This document shows, one piece after another, positions 34,516-46,690 of a stretch of 64,000 nt of DNA. Numbering within the stretch: position 1 is the first letter of the stretch; each line of letters opens with the position of its first letter. The position numbers and the translations under genes are program-made. Origin of the DNA: Hysterangium stoloniferum (Eukaryota; Basidiomycota; Agaricomycetes; Hysterangiales; Hysterangiaceae); NCBI GenBank assembly GCA_015178975.1, contig WHVD01000167.1, positions 108,812-172,811 of the forward strand, read 5' to 3'. The notes under the pieces were generated by a model. The model did not search any database. It worked only from the letters and a program-made list of their open reading frames with translations, and was not told the origin of the DNA.

Positions 34516-35952
34516 ATGATAGCCCTTTGGTGTCTTATCGTCAACGACGCCCACGAGCCGGTGGGCGATCCCTTTAAGGTGAAGGTGGTGCCAAACAACG
34601 ACATTGATGACCTCAAGATAAGAATTTGTGAGGCGGGTCCAACTGAACTTAGCCAGTGGAAGGCGCCCGACTTATTGCTATGGAGGCCGAAGGACATCCT
34701 TGCCCATGATCCCTCTACCCTCTTTGATGCAGTTCGGACCCTGCGACTAAATCGGTTTACTCGCAAAGAGGGTAGTGACAAGGCAGCCATTTGCAATCCC
34801 GCTTCGAGAGTCGAGGACGAGTTCCGTGATCTAATGCCACAGGAATGCGTTCACGTGCTCGTGCAGCTCCCGGCAAGCACAGGCAGAGGGGCAACCAAGC
34901 GACTTCGTGGTAAGTGACATGCTAGAGGGCCAATAAGCTCTAATCATTGTACCAGGGGAAGCGTCTGGTATTCTTGAACGTCTGAGAGCAAAGAAAGTGA
35001 AGACGCTACTTCCACCACTCCGCGACCTTCATGCTATACTTGACCAGCCACTTAACGAGGCGGAGAAGATCGCGATCTCTCACGATACCTATGAGGACCT
35101 GATCACACCCCTTCATGAACGCAGCGATACTTGCAAGGAAGAAGACGTGGCAATCCTATTCAAGAAGAGTGAATCCGACGTGTTATCTCCGCTAAATAGC
35201 CTCTATACGGCTGTCGTCGAGTCCCCTAGTGCCACTGGCACTGAGGATTTTTTCCATGGATTCTGGGATAAAAATATCAAAGATGTCATCGAGCTCATCT
35301 TGCAGCAAGGGCAAAGCATTCGGAACAGCAACCAAAACACGGAGACGAAAAAAATGCGCCCTGACTTCGGCCTTCTAGTCCAAAATGTGTGCGTTTTCAG
35401 GGGCGAGGAAGAGGGACCAGGGAACTCTGAAGATCCGAGAGCAGAATTGGCCGATAAGCTTACATGGGTTTATAATCCAGCAGAGTATCTGCTTGGTGGG
35501 TAGGATCCTGGGAAATGATTGGTGTGAGGTGCTCATACCAGCTCTAGGTTATTACTGCCGTGGGCTTGACTTAACGCTGGTTGCAATCTGTCCGCCCTCG
35601 GAACAGGGAGGCAACCCCGTCATTCAAGATCTATGCTCTGCGTCGAGAGCGCATTGCAAATATACGGCGGCTGATCAATTTGTCAACCCTTCTCAGACCT
35701 CTTTCAGATCTTGTGCAATCTGCATCTGGGGAATTTCAACCCATACAGAGGTAAGTCTGTTATTGGGTTTCTATCGTTCACTCAGATTGACTTGGCGCCT
35801 GTCAGGAACTTTTCAACGGTTGAGATAACGACCTCCTGCATTGTCAAGACTTACACCTGCCACGATGCAGAAGCTCGAGTTCAGCACCTCGAGAACATTT
35901 ACGCATCACTGTGCCATAGAAATGTTCCCAACGCCGATTATATTATACTCAT
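34516..35952 (+). pseudogene. Crinkler (CRN)-type gene, frameshifted and 3'-truncated
   Basis: Exon 1 (34516-34909) starts MIALWCLIV and encodes a CRN N-terminal ubiquitin-like header (FKVKVVPNNDIDDLKIRI). A 46-bp intron (34910-34955) leads to exon 2 (34956-35495), whose end has a restriction-endonuclease-like pattern (MRPDFGLL, then FRGEEE, then ELADKLTW). The usual catalytic lysine after FRGEE appears to be E here. A 52-bp intron (35496-35547), exon 3 (to 35750), a 54-bp intron (35751-35804) and exon 4 give a kinase-like segment (RNFSTVEITTSCIVKTY). Exon 3 needs a one-base frameshift near 35585-35625. The sequence ends near 35952. CRN proteins are secreted or nuclear effector/toxin-like proteins of oomycetes and some fungi; no signal peptide is seen here. 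Confidence 0.72.
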
Positions 35953-36644
35953 CAAGCCTGAAAGGCCTATATGGCTACTCCAATACCTAATATTTAATTA
36001 CATGGCTATCTAGGGAAGAGTAGGCGATGGTGGGGTGGGGGCATTGAAAGCATGCAGTACTGGGGTGAGGTAGGTACCATGATATAGAGGAGCTGTAACA
36101 AATATAATTGTTAGGAAAACAAATATTGAAGAACCAAGTGCTGGTATGAAAAAGGTCAGACAGAATGTCTCGAGAAGATGCAATAAGGGTCATAAATGTT
36201 CAATCTCCTCTCAAATATACTATTTTATATGTGTAGTATAGTTAGTGAATCTTGTGCTCGAGTCGTTGGACCAATGGAAAGTTGTAACTGGAGAACTGGT
36301 GGATCCTGTACGCACAGATTCGAAGGTTCCTATGAAGGAGGAGCTTGAGATCGAGGAGGCCTAGGAACTTCGTAAGGCCTATAGTGAAATAATGCTGTGC
36401 ATTGAAGACGAGCCCAGGGTGGCTATAATGGTGGATAGTAATCCAGTTAACACATGGGAAACTTTGAAGATGACCTAAGGGACATGATTGGCCAATAGTC
36501 GAGCGACACTACTTTCAGAGCTTGTTCATATATGTTATGACGGGATGGGTATCATTGAATACAAGGCCTAGATGGATTCCATTAGGCTCAAACTGTTGGG
36601 GGCCGGACATGCTATCACGAATGCTGATTATCTCAGTTTATTCA

Positions 36645-37283
36645 TGTGAAGGGTATGCATATATCATGATTGGACTGTGGAATAATAGATGTATTATAGT
36701 ACTTTATTATCTAGTTTTTATTTCTTTTCTTTAATTCTCTATATCTTTTGAGCATACCCTTATTTCTTAGTTCAAAGCCTTGTGTATATCTATGGGCGCT
36801 CTTGGTGTCAAATGACAGACACTTTTACCCAGCAGACACCACCCCATAATGACTCAGATGTCGAATAGCAAGAGGTGTCAAGGGTAATATCTCAGCTACC
36901 CATAAAGGTAGTGTCTTCTTGCATACTAATAGAATTTGGACTCGAACCGCGAAGGTCGAGTTCCACTCTCAAGACTCTGCACTCGTTGACACTGTAGTCA
37001 ACTCGTGCTGCTATCTCTCCACCTTAGATATTCAGTCTTTCGCTGATTATCTATCTTACTTCTAGCTACCAGTTGTACCGTAAAGGTCAACTCTTTTATT
37101 CTCTTGTTCTAGTCATCACGAGCAACTGTACAGTTGCTCTTGTGACGTGTAGTGCGTCCCTATACTAGTACTATCAGTCTAGTAATCTATAGTATTGTAC
37201 TGAACGGTCAATACTTTCTAATAGTAGTTGAATAAACACTATTCTTCGTATATTGAGCAGTCAGAATCTATTGACTCTTCACA
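36645..37283 (+). repeat. 5' LTR of G1 copy 2
   Basis: This begins TGTGAAGGGTATGCATATAT and ends TTGACTCTTCACA (639 bp). The next bases, G-TGGCAATCCGAGCCGG (from 37284), are the probable primer-binding site. Confidence 0.94.
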
Positions 37284-37360
37284 GTGGCAATCCGAGCCGG
37301 ACCGTTCTTTTCCTACGAGGAAAGATCTTATTATTTGACTACTAAGACACGAACACGCGA

Positions 37361-40305
37361 ATGACTATGGGCAAGAACCAAACACCGAGGTCTTTATCAA
37401 CTCCGAGTAGTTCCATGCCTCATCAAAAATCTGCTAACTTAGAACCACCCCGTAATGTCACTTTGAGGAAGTCTTCGTCGACTTTTCAAGGATCAGCTCC
37501 TCCGGAGGATCCCTCTGGAGTAGTAGCTGGATTGTCAACAAACATTCCCCCCGATCCACCTGAGGAACGCTCATCACCCGTGCAGTTGAACATCCCTGGA
37601 GCCAACATTGTGTCTAGTCGAGCACCCGAGCCCATTCTCACATTCCCTCTGAGACAGGTTATTATTAAGCAGGTCCTCGGAGGTCAGATGGTTTACACTC
37701 AGCCCATCGACTTGCAATGGGATATGTACTACACCAATCAAATCCTCAAGGATCAGGTTACTCCCTTTGTGGAGGAGTACAATACGGATTACCCCATTTT
37801 ACCAGTGACTATAGCAGTCTGGTTAGGCTGTTATCAGGTGATCTTATTGGTGCGGGATTTATTCACATGACCAGGGAACCTTGAGGACTTGACCCGATCA
37901 ATTCCCAAATGGTCGAATGAGGTGACAACCGCTATGGAAGGAGGAAGAAGGATTCTCAAGCGGGAGGTGTTCTCTCTATTCCTTGAAGCACTTCGTATGC
38001 ATGATGATGCATTGCAGATCCTACACATCCTGCTCGGTGGAGATCATGTTGTGCCTAAGGTTGACTACCAGTACATGTACATCCGTATGTTGGAGGAGTC
38101 TCTCAATGGAGTCATGCCAAATCTATCGTTTGCATACTTCACTTTAAGGGGTCAGCTGAAGCGAAATCAAAAAAGACTCGATAAGATGGTTTTAGAGGTA
38201 CTCCTCCCCTATAATGACTCAATTCAGGTCCCTGATTTGCCTCTCTCCACGACTAATTCATTCGTTCGCAACCTAAATGGGTCTCCTGATACTCGTTTCC
38301 TATATTCTCTCAACTGTCCCGTGATATTGGAGGATTTTCCGCTGGACATGAGGACACAGGTGATAGAACACCTTCAGGAAAAGAAGATTGAGGTCTGCAC
38401 TTCTTTTCATCAACCTCAGCTGCATCGACTTCTGAACACAACAGAGATCGAGAGACAAATCACGATGGAATCCAGCCCAGCACCTCCCCAGGGAGATCAT
38501 TGTTCTCGCGTTGCGTTTGGAGGAGTCTCGAACAGCCCTAACTTTGGGAACGAGGTGACCACTGTCAGAAACCGATCAGTCACCAGCAAGGGTCAACCGT
38601 CTTTTTCTACAGCATTCACTGAGGGTATAGCTGGCCCAGTTGCTGGTCAAGGATCGCTGAACTCAGACAGTCCCTGCCATTCTCTGCCGATTGCTTCGAA
38701 TCCTTTCTTGCCATCCGGAGGACCCCCTAGCGATTCATCTGGGAGTTCAAATACTTCAGACCGAGAAGGGAATTCAGGATGTGGGGAGCATCACAATGGA
38801 GTACCTAACACCCCCTTTCGAACTCCAATGTGGTCTCAAGCTAGTGCGCCTATCGATGACTTACCTAAGGACAAGAAGATCACTCTTAACACCAACAACA
38901 TCAAGATCAAATGGTCTGACCTCCCTGAATACGACGGAGCCCAATCCAAGGCCCTGGATTATATAATGGACATCATGAGTCTCACGGAGGTATCAGACTC
39001 TTTGAGTGTGCTGTTAGGAGTTGCTCTGCCAAGACGACTCACGGGCAACGCTAAGGTCTGGTGGAGCACCCTAGACCGTGAGCATTGTACTGAATTCAGT
39101 CAATCTCATGGGTTGTTTCTTTGGGGCATTGTGGAAGGATTACTTGGAACTCACTGGCGTGAATCCTTGGCCTTAGAATGGGAAGCCATGAAATTTTGAC
39201 AAGCCGGTCACGATCGTGAGACACCCGTCCACTATATCCAGTGGAGAGTTAAACTCTATCGTTTCCTGTATGGGTTCCACCAAGACAGAGGGGATGAAAC
39301 GTGCAGACTCATTCTCATGCTGCCTACAGAATGGCTCTACCTTCTTCAAGGACAACCCATCGACGACATCATGAGTTTGCAGACTTATGCTAATAACCTG
39401 CAAGAAGCCCTGATCAACACTTGGGTCCAAATGTACTGGGAATGTTATCGGTTCCAGATACCACGTGTAATGTTATCAGAAGGTCGGGAATTGGATTTTA
39501 GGGCCACGGATGACCTCTCTTCACCTAACCATGTTCTTGTCAGTGAGAATAATGAGAGAGCCTCGACGAGAAGGATCGTCCCAGACACCACTAACCCGAC
39601 GCAGGGAAAGCGTCATGGAAAAATGTTCTTTGAGAGGAGTAACAAGAAGAGTTCGGTCAAACCCACCAAGGAATGTTGGATATGCAGAAGTCCAGAGCAT
39701 TTCAAGATAGATTGCCCCCACGCTGGCAAAATGTCTCCTTATGTCTCTATCAACAAATGCTCTGCACAGGATATGTCGGAGGAAACTGAAGAGCAAAGGT
39801 TATATGAAGCGGTTCATGGACTATCTATACAAGGACAAGTAAATAGCTCTGATGACGAATTGACTATTGTTCCCATTTATGCACCCCGAGTCAAGACAAT
39901 TTAGTAAGGGAGGAAAATCGAACGACTGGTGAAGCTCTTCCATATGAGGTCTACGTATCCATACTCGCTGCAGATTTCTTCGAAAAGGGAGATCGGTTGA
40001 GTGCACATTGGCAGGACCTTGAAGGCCTGACCAAGAACCACCGTCAGACTCAAGGTTATCACGAACAAATCAGCTTGGACTCACTCTGTTCACCTGGAGC
40101 TGACATTGACACATTCCCGTTTGATCCTGGAAACCCCCTTAACTTACTACTGTATGATGATTCAGATTCGGAGGACAGCGACAGCGATCCGGCATTGGAT
40201 TCCCCCTCGAAACATATTCCTTGTCGAAGTGAGTGCAGGAACATAAGCCTGTCCTTGTGCAAGGAAAGTAGGAGGCCTAGAATCCAATACCCTCGTCCCA
40301 GTTGA
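37361..40305 (+). pseudogene. gag: G1 copy 2 gag
   Basis: ATG 37361 (MTMGKNQTPRS) opens a frame that stays in register to 39904, closed internally only by TGA at 37868-37870 and 39197-39199. The second replaces the CGA kept in copy 1. The zinc knuckle CWICRSPEHFKIDC lies near 39675. The distal gag (acidic, DSDSEDSDSD) continues in another frame to 40305. The first 169 residues align over their whole length with copy 1, including the shared terminal TGA. Confidence 0.9.
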
Positions 40306-40308
40306 CTG

Positions 40309-42835
40309 ATGAAGGAGGATACTACGATCCTTTATCGAAAATGGGACCCCCCCAGTGGTTACTCTAGCATAGGAGTTGCAGTGCTCCATGTTTTCGGTCA
40401 TGTAGGAACTCCTGATTCACCCGAACATGTTAAAGTCAGAATGGACATGGGAGCGGATCTTTCCCTCATATCGGAGGAATTCTACAAAGGGCTGCAGGGC
40501 CAGTATAAGTTGAAACAGGGACTCAAGTTACGCCTAATACAGCTCACGGGTAACACCAAGGTCATCGGATATGTTAATATTCCTATTTACCTGGAGGACA
40601 ACAGTGGAATCTTACTGAAGTTCACAGCGGAAACTTATGTCGTTAGAGGAATGACGGTGCCAATTCTTTTAGGAGAAGATTTCCATATTAACTACGAAAT
40701 TGGTACTCTAAGAGATCAGCTGTTGGGATCTAGGCTTATTCTCCCGGGACGACAGGGTTTTATTCCAGCCAGTTCTTCTAAGGAACCTCAACCTTTGACC
40801 TTCACCGTCAACAAGGCCCCTTTCGGGAAGCATCAGAAGGAGCAACCCAAACTCACCTCTCTTTCCGATAAAGGCATGCATACAGAAAGAATCGTGCGAG
40901 CCCTGGAGGACTGCACCATCGATCTGGAGTCAGCCAGACTCGTGCCTATTTTTGTTGAAGACCTAATGGGTGAGGAGTGGATTGTCGAAGGAATTGTATT
41001 GCAAAATGAGGACGGTTCCATATTAGCCACCCCAATCATGGCAATTTCAAGGAATAGCATGGCAGTACCCTTGGCCAACCCGTCCCTAACCCCTAAGATT
41101 ATCCGATGAGGGGAGACAATCGGGATAATTCACGACCCCACTCGTTGGGCTCACAAGCCCAGGTCACTTGAGGAGAGGGGTATAATGGCAGCTGGCGTGA
41201 CCAAGATTGCACACCTTATCGAAAGTCTCTCTCAACTTGAGGAGGACCATCAATTTGCCTCAGAGGATCTCCACAAGCTGGTCAATTTGGGACCAGATAT
41301 ACCAATGGAAGTCCTGCCACATCTCAGATCAGTTTTGACTGAGAACGTTAAGGCTTTCGGAGTCGACGGACGGTTAGGGCAAGTGGAATGCAGAGTCCCT
41401 ATCCCCTTGAAGGAGGGCACCCAGCCCATCTCCATGCCTATGTTCCCCTCTTCCCCTGCCAATAGGAGAGTTATAGACGAGCGAATGGATACCTGGTTCG
41501 AACAGGGTGTTATCGAGCCATCTAAAAGTCCCTGGGGGGTGTCGGTTTTCGTAGTATATCGCAATGGTAAACCGCGGGTGGTCATTGACTACCGGAAACT
41601 TAACCATCTCACTGTTCCAGATGAATTCCCTTTACCATGTCAATCGGAGATCATGCAAGTGCTGTTGGGGTCAAGTGTTCTCTCTTCTTTCAACACATTA
41701 GCTGGGTTTACTCAATTAGAAATGTTGGAGGACGATAAGCCCAAAACAGCCTTCAGATCTCACAGAGGGCTGTGGCAAATTAAAAGGATGCCATTCGGGC
41801 TCAGAAACGGTCCCTCCACATTTCAGCGTGTCATGCAAACAGTTTTAGCACCCTACCTATGGATTTTTTGTCTGGTTTACATCGACGACATAGTAATATT
41901 CTCTAAAAATTGGGATGACCATCTGCTCCACCTACATCAGGTGCTCAGCGCTATTGCTTTGGCCGGCATCACTCTCTCTCCCAAGAAATGTTTTATTGGA
42001 TATAATTCAATCTTGTTGTTGGGTCATAAGGTATCCAGGTTGGGTTTCTCGACCCACCAAGAGAAAGTTCGCGCTATATTGGAACTGGCCCCACCTACTA
42101 AGGTTTCTGAACTGCAACAATTCCTTGGGATGGTCCTTTACTTCTCGGCATATATACCATTCTATTCATGGATGGTGTCCCCTTTATTCTCACTCCTAAG
42201 AAAGGGAACACCTTGGATGTGGACTGCTGAACATGTCAGAGCTTACGAGGATGTGAAAGCCGCACTAGGATCAGCACCGGTGCTGGGACATCCAGTCAGC
42301 GGGATGCCCTATTGGCTGTATATGGACGCTTTGGATTTCGCCCTAGGTTGTTGTCTCCAACAAGTCCAGAAGATGGCTTTAGGAGACTTAAGGGACACTA
42401 AAATCTACGCCCAAGCCAAGTTAGCTTTCGACCGTGTGCAGGATGTACCATCCTTCGTTCATTGGTATAAAACCAAACAGCCCAAGATTGAGTGGTCGGA
42501 CTCATGGGGACCCACTTTCAAGGAGACCGAAGTTACTGTTGAATGAGTCATTGCATATTGGAGTCGCATGCTGAAAAGCGCTGAATGTAACTATTCTGCT
42601 ACTGAACGGGAAGCGTTAGCAGTAAAGGAGGGACTAGTCCACTTCCAACCCTTCATTTAAGGTGAACATGTTCTGCTCATTACGGACCATGCAGCTCTGC
42701 AATGGGCTAGATCATATGAGAACACTAATTGTTGACTAGCTGCATGGGGGGCGATATATGCTGCATTTCCAGGTCTCGAGATTCTACACCGAGCAGGAAG
42801 AGTTCACAGCAATGTGGACCCACTGTCCAGACTCC
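40309..42835 (+). pseudogene. pol: G1 copy 2 pol, first part: protease, RT, RNase H
   Basis: The protease region starts at ATG 40309, with the active-site region MDMGADLSLI (DMG in place of the usual D-S/T-G). RT carries FCLVYIDDIVIFSK near 41875 and FGLRNGPSTFQRVMQTVL. RNase H follows (LYMDALDFALGCCLQQ, later LLITDHAALQWARSY). Stops are TGA at 41107-41109, 42544-42546 and 42733-42735, and TAA at about 42658. The S LTR interrupts at 42835 inside the spacer after RNase H. Confidence 0.92.
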
Positions 42836-43555
42836 TGTTACGACTGTGTCGCAACCCTTCGCACACCGACGGTCCCCGATGGTATATCGTAGTTATACGT
42901 CTTCAATAAGACGAGACCTCGGAAGCCGTCGGTCCCCCGACGCTGATGTATGCTCTCCGGTCAATCAAACCCGACTACGCCTTTCTGTCTGGTTATGCTT
43001 TGATATGTCCCTTTCATCATGTTGATCCGTTCCACTCTATGTTTCACATATGTCTATCTATATTTGTAGTCCTTGAACTATTTCCTTTTATCGTAATTCC
43101 ATTCTCGGTTATCATCGGCCTCCGAACTAATCACAAACCTCCCGTTCCTAGTCAAGCTTAATGCTAATACTGTTTTCCGCCCTTCTCCCCATTAGTATTT
43201 TCTAGACGCCTGTTACTTGTGTATGAACCCGCTGTAGTTGTAGTTACTAGGCAATCAGAATATCGACTCAGAATACCCTCATACATCTGCAGCAGTCTCA
43301 TACTAAGAATCCCCCATCTGCCTTTGCGTGCTCTCGCCCACTCTCGGCCCCGACCCCTTGGCCTGACACTTGACTTGTCCCTCGTTCCGATCGGTATCTC
43401 GCCGAAAGGTTCTTCTTAGGATTTAGTCTTCGCCCGTCTGAAATTTAAGGACAACCAATGGATAAATTGCGAGGGCGCAGCACATAAGCTGAAGCCAAGT
43501 CCTTCTGATCGGTCCCCATCGGCCACCGACATTAGTCAGTTTCTAGTTCTTAACA
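42836..43555. mobile_element. S-family solo LTR (TSD ACTCC)
   Basis: A 720-bp unit, TGTTACGACTGTGTCGC to TAGTTCTTAACA, flanked by ACTCC at 42831-42835 and 43556-43560. It is collinear with 5491-6212 in the same orientation. It lies in pol of G1 copy 2. Confidence 0.94.
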
Positions 43556-43678
43556 ACTCCCTCGAGTACCAGCCTTCATGAGCCCTATTAGAGATGACTT
43601 GCAAGCTATCACCTCGACCTCTCTGGACAAGAGTACTGAGGAAAATCTATGGAAGGACGAACCTGCTAAGAAGGCGGT

Positions 43679-44319
43679 TGTGAAGGGTATGCATATATGC
43701 ATGATTGGACAGTGGAATAATATACATATTATAGTACTTTATTATCTAGTTTCTATTCCTTTTCCTTAATTCTCTATATCTTTCGAGCATACCCGTATTT
43801 CTTAGTTTGAAGCCTTGTGTATACCTATGGGCGCTCTCGGCACCAAAAGACAGACACTTTTTACCCAGCAGACACCACCTCGTAACGACCCAGACGTCGA
43901 ATAGCGAGAGGTGTCAAGGGTAACGTCTCAGCTACTTATAAAGGTAGCAACTTCTTGTGTACTAATAATCTTTGGACTCAAACCGCGAAGGTTGAGTCCC
44001 ACTCTCAAGCCTTTGCGCTCATCGACACTCTAGTCGATTCACGCTGCTATATCTCTACCTCTGATATTCAGTCTTTCGCTGATTATCTTTCTTACTTCTA
44101 GCTACAAGTTGTACCGTAAAGGTCAACTCTTCTTTTCTCTGGTCCTTATTGCCACGAGCAACTGTACAGTTGCTCTTGTGATGTGTAGTGCGTCTCTTTA
44201 CTAGTACTATCAGTCTAGTAATCTACAGTATTGTACAGAACGGTCAATACTTAATAATAGTAGTTGAATAAATACTAGTCCTCGTACATCGAGCGGTCAG
44301 AATCTATCGACTCTTCACA
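43679..44319 (+). mobile_element. G1 solo LTR (TSD GCGGT) in G1 copy 2 pol
   Basis: A 641-bp unit, TGTGAAGGGTATGCATATATG to CGACTCTTCACA, flanked by GCGGT at 43674-43678 and 44320-44324. It is an insertion of the element's own family into itself, 123 bp from the S LTR. Coding sequence resumes exactly across it (EPAKKAV, then FSITYDSME). Confidence 0.94.
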
Positions 44320-45980
44320 GCGGTCTTCTCTATCACATACGATTCTATGGAACCTTTTGGAGCAACTCAAAAGGTCTGACAGTCAGAATGGGATTCTCAT
44401 AATGCAGTAAGGGACGATCAGGAAGACGAGTCTGACTTTGCATTGCGTCATCCTCAGCTACTAATCAGCATCGAGGAGGGATACATAAAGAAATTTCTAG
44501 AGGGTTACTCGAAAGACCCCGTTTTCAAGAACCTCTATGCTCTAGATACCCCTTCACCCAATGCGGTTGTTACTCCTTCTCACTACTTTGTGGGAGCAAA
44601 CAGACTCCTGTACTTTCGTGACTCGGACTGGAAAAGTCGAGTCTGTGTGCCTGGTACCATGAATAACTCTATCTTAAAGTTGGTACATGATAACCCTTTT
44701 GAGGGAGCACATGCCGGAGGTCAGCGGTTGTTCAAGCTAATGAAAGACCGGTTCTTTTGGCCAAAAATGCTGGAAGATTGCGTGTCGTACGCGCGTACCT
44801 GCGACATCTGCCAAAAGACCAAGGTCGATCGCACTGCTCATCAAGGAGCCCTCAGACCTGCCGACATACCTTTTAGGCCTTTCAAAGTAGTTTCTATGGA
44901 CTTGATCACTGGACTACCCAACTCAGGAAAGGATTTGTATTCCGCAGTCTTTGTTGCCATTGATAAATTGATGCATTTCGCTATTTCAATACCTACTTTC
45001 TCGAACCTTACGGCTGAAGGATTTGCATGAATATTTGTCAAACAGGTGGCCAGCCCCTTCGGACTGCCCTCTCGAATAATCTGTGATCGGGACAAGAGAT
45101 GGACCTGCAGGTTCTGGCGGGAAGTCTGTAAGATTTATGGTACCACCCTTGTGGTATCTTCAGCTCATCATGCCCAGATGGATGGACAAATGGAGAATAT
45201 GAATGCGACCATAGAGCAGATGCTTCGAGCCTATTGCGCTTCTGCTAGGGAGAACTGGTCCCAATGGATTGAGGTGGTTGTCCACATGTACAACTCAACC
45301 GTTCACAGTTCCACAAACTATGCTCCGGCCTTCTTATTAATGGGATACCTTCCGAGAGGAATGTCTTGAGTTCTAGGAGGTGACGAACCCCTAGTTCCTA
45401 AAGAACTATCAGACAGCCCTATGGCCGACCAATGGATTCTCAAACTAGAAAATCATTGACAGATGGTGCGGGATTCAATCGCTCGAGCCCAAGAAATTTA
45501 AGCACGAGCGTATAACAAGAAGCAAAGACCTGTAGAAGATATCTCTGAGGGAGACCTTGTATTGGTGAACCCCCACTGCCTCGAACTGGTGGAAGTCAAG
45601 GGAACTGGGAAGAAACTAATACAAAGATGGATTGGACCATTCGAGGTCCTGGAGAAACTGAACCCTCAAGTATTTAGGCTTAAGATTCCCCCGGAGTATC
45701 CAATGCATCCAGTCATTAACCGGGACCATCTACAGAAATACCAACCCTCTCCTCCCAACCTCGGTCCAAGACCCCAACTTGAGAACCAAAGAGAGTTGAA
45801 ACCAGATCATGAAGAATATGAGGTCGAAACTATTGTTGGACATAGAAAACAACGAAACCGTCTGCTATTTAGGGTGCGCTGGAAAGGTTATGGACCTGAG
45901 AGGATTTGTGGTTAAACAGTACTAACCTCAGAAACACTCCGGCACTTCTGAGGGCATACAAGGCGCTGTTCAAAATCTAA
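44320..45980 (+). pseudogene. pol: G1 copy 2 pol, second part: integrase and chromodomain
   Basis: This continues the short pol stretch 43556-43678. The integrase zinc finger is in frame 44443-45030 (HDNPFEGAHAGGQRLFKLMK, then CDICQKTK). The core (SMDLITGLPNSGKDLYSAVF) continues past TGA 45028-45030 to 45369. The C-terminal region (GKKLIQRWIGPFEVLEKL) and chromodomain (EYEVETIVGH, then FRVRWKGYGPE) are in frame 45562-45915. A frameshift follows, with the final helix ending at TAA 45978-45980. Stops at 45028, 45367 and 45457 are TGA. Confidence 0.92.
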
Positions 45981-46336
45981 TGGAATATATGCGCTCGAGG
46001 AACCATCTATTCTATCTTTTATTCCATTTCTTTCATAACTTCCTTTCAGAAACATCTCAGTCGTTCAGTGAGCCATCTTATTGGCTTTTATTCTCTTTCA
46101 TTTTTTCTCTCCTTCCAGTCGGTTGGGACAACCATTCATTGGCAGCGAACACATTTACCCAAAACCCAGCCACAATTAATGAATCTCGTTTAACTTCCAA
46201 CCGAGCGGAGTTTCAATTCAATATATATATAAAAAGTACAGGTAAATTCGCATAAATTTTCTTTATCTTTCATACCACATCCTTCACCTATCTGCAGTTC
46301 TTCCCTCTACTTTCAACTCCACCACCTTGCCATGCT

Positions 46337-46690
46337 ATGATGCTCCCATTCCAACAAAACAAGCAAGTCCTCCCTAAGTTCAAAAAGGTCCTGTGGGCCC
46401 TGATAGCCAGTACATCCACGACCGGTGGGGGATTCATTACCCGCATGCCTCATACAGACAATGTCGAGTGCAATTGGAGTACCCCAGGACCAACCCCCCT
46501 GTCGACTTTCTCCTTTGGTGCTGAGCCGGGGGGAGATAGCGGTACTGATTGGAGTAAGCCATTAGGGCACTCCTTCAGACCATCATCAGAGGAAGTTGCT
46601 GCTACTATGTGGAGGCAGGAAACATTTATAGAAGAACATAACGCAAGGCGGCTCACCTGCATCCTGATAAAAGGATACTGAACCAACTGA
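46337..46690 (+). pseudogene. G1 copy 2 ORF3, 5' part
   Basis: ATG 46337 opens a frame whose start (QNKQVLPKFKKVL) matches the ORF3 start of copies 1 and 3 (PKFPNFKRI). SSEEVAATMWRQETFIEEHNA corresponds in position to the EEEIKKK helix. It breaks off at 46681-46690, where Copia gag sequence begins. Bases 45981-46336 are the pol-ORF3 spacer and hold no gene. Confidence 0.55.

Noticed and set aside
36014-36240. Copia 5' LTR
   Set aside because: This is the right place for one, but without the 3' LTR in the window no matching repeat could be shown, so it was not called.
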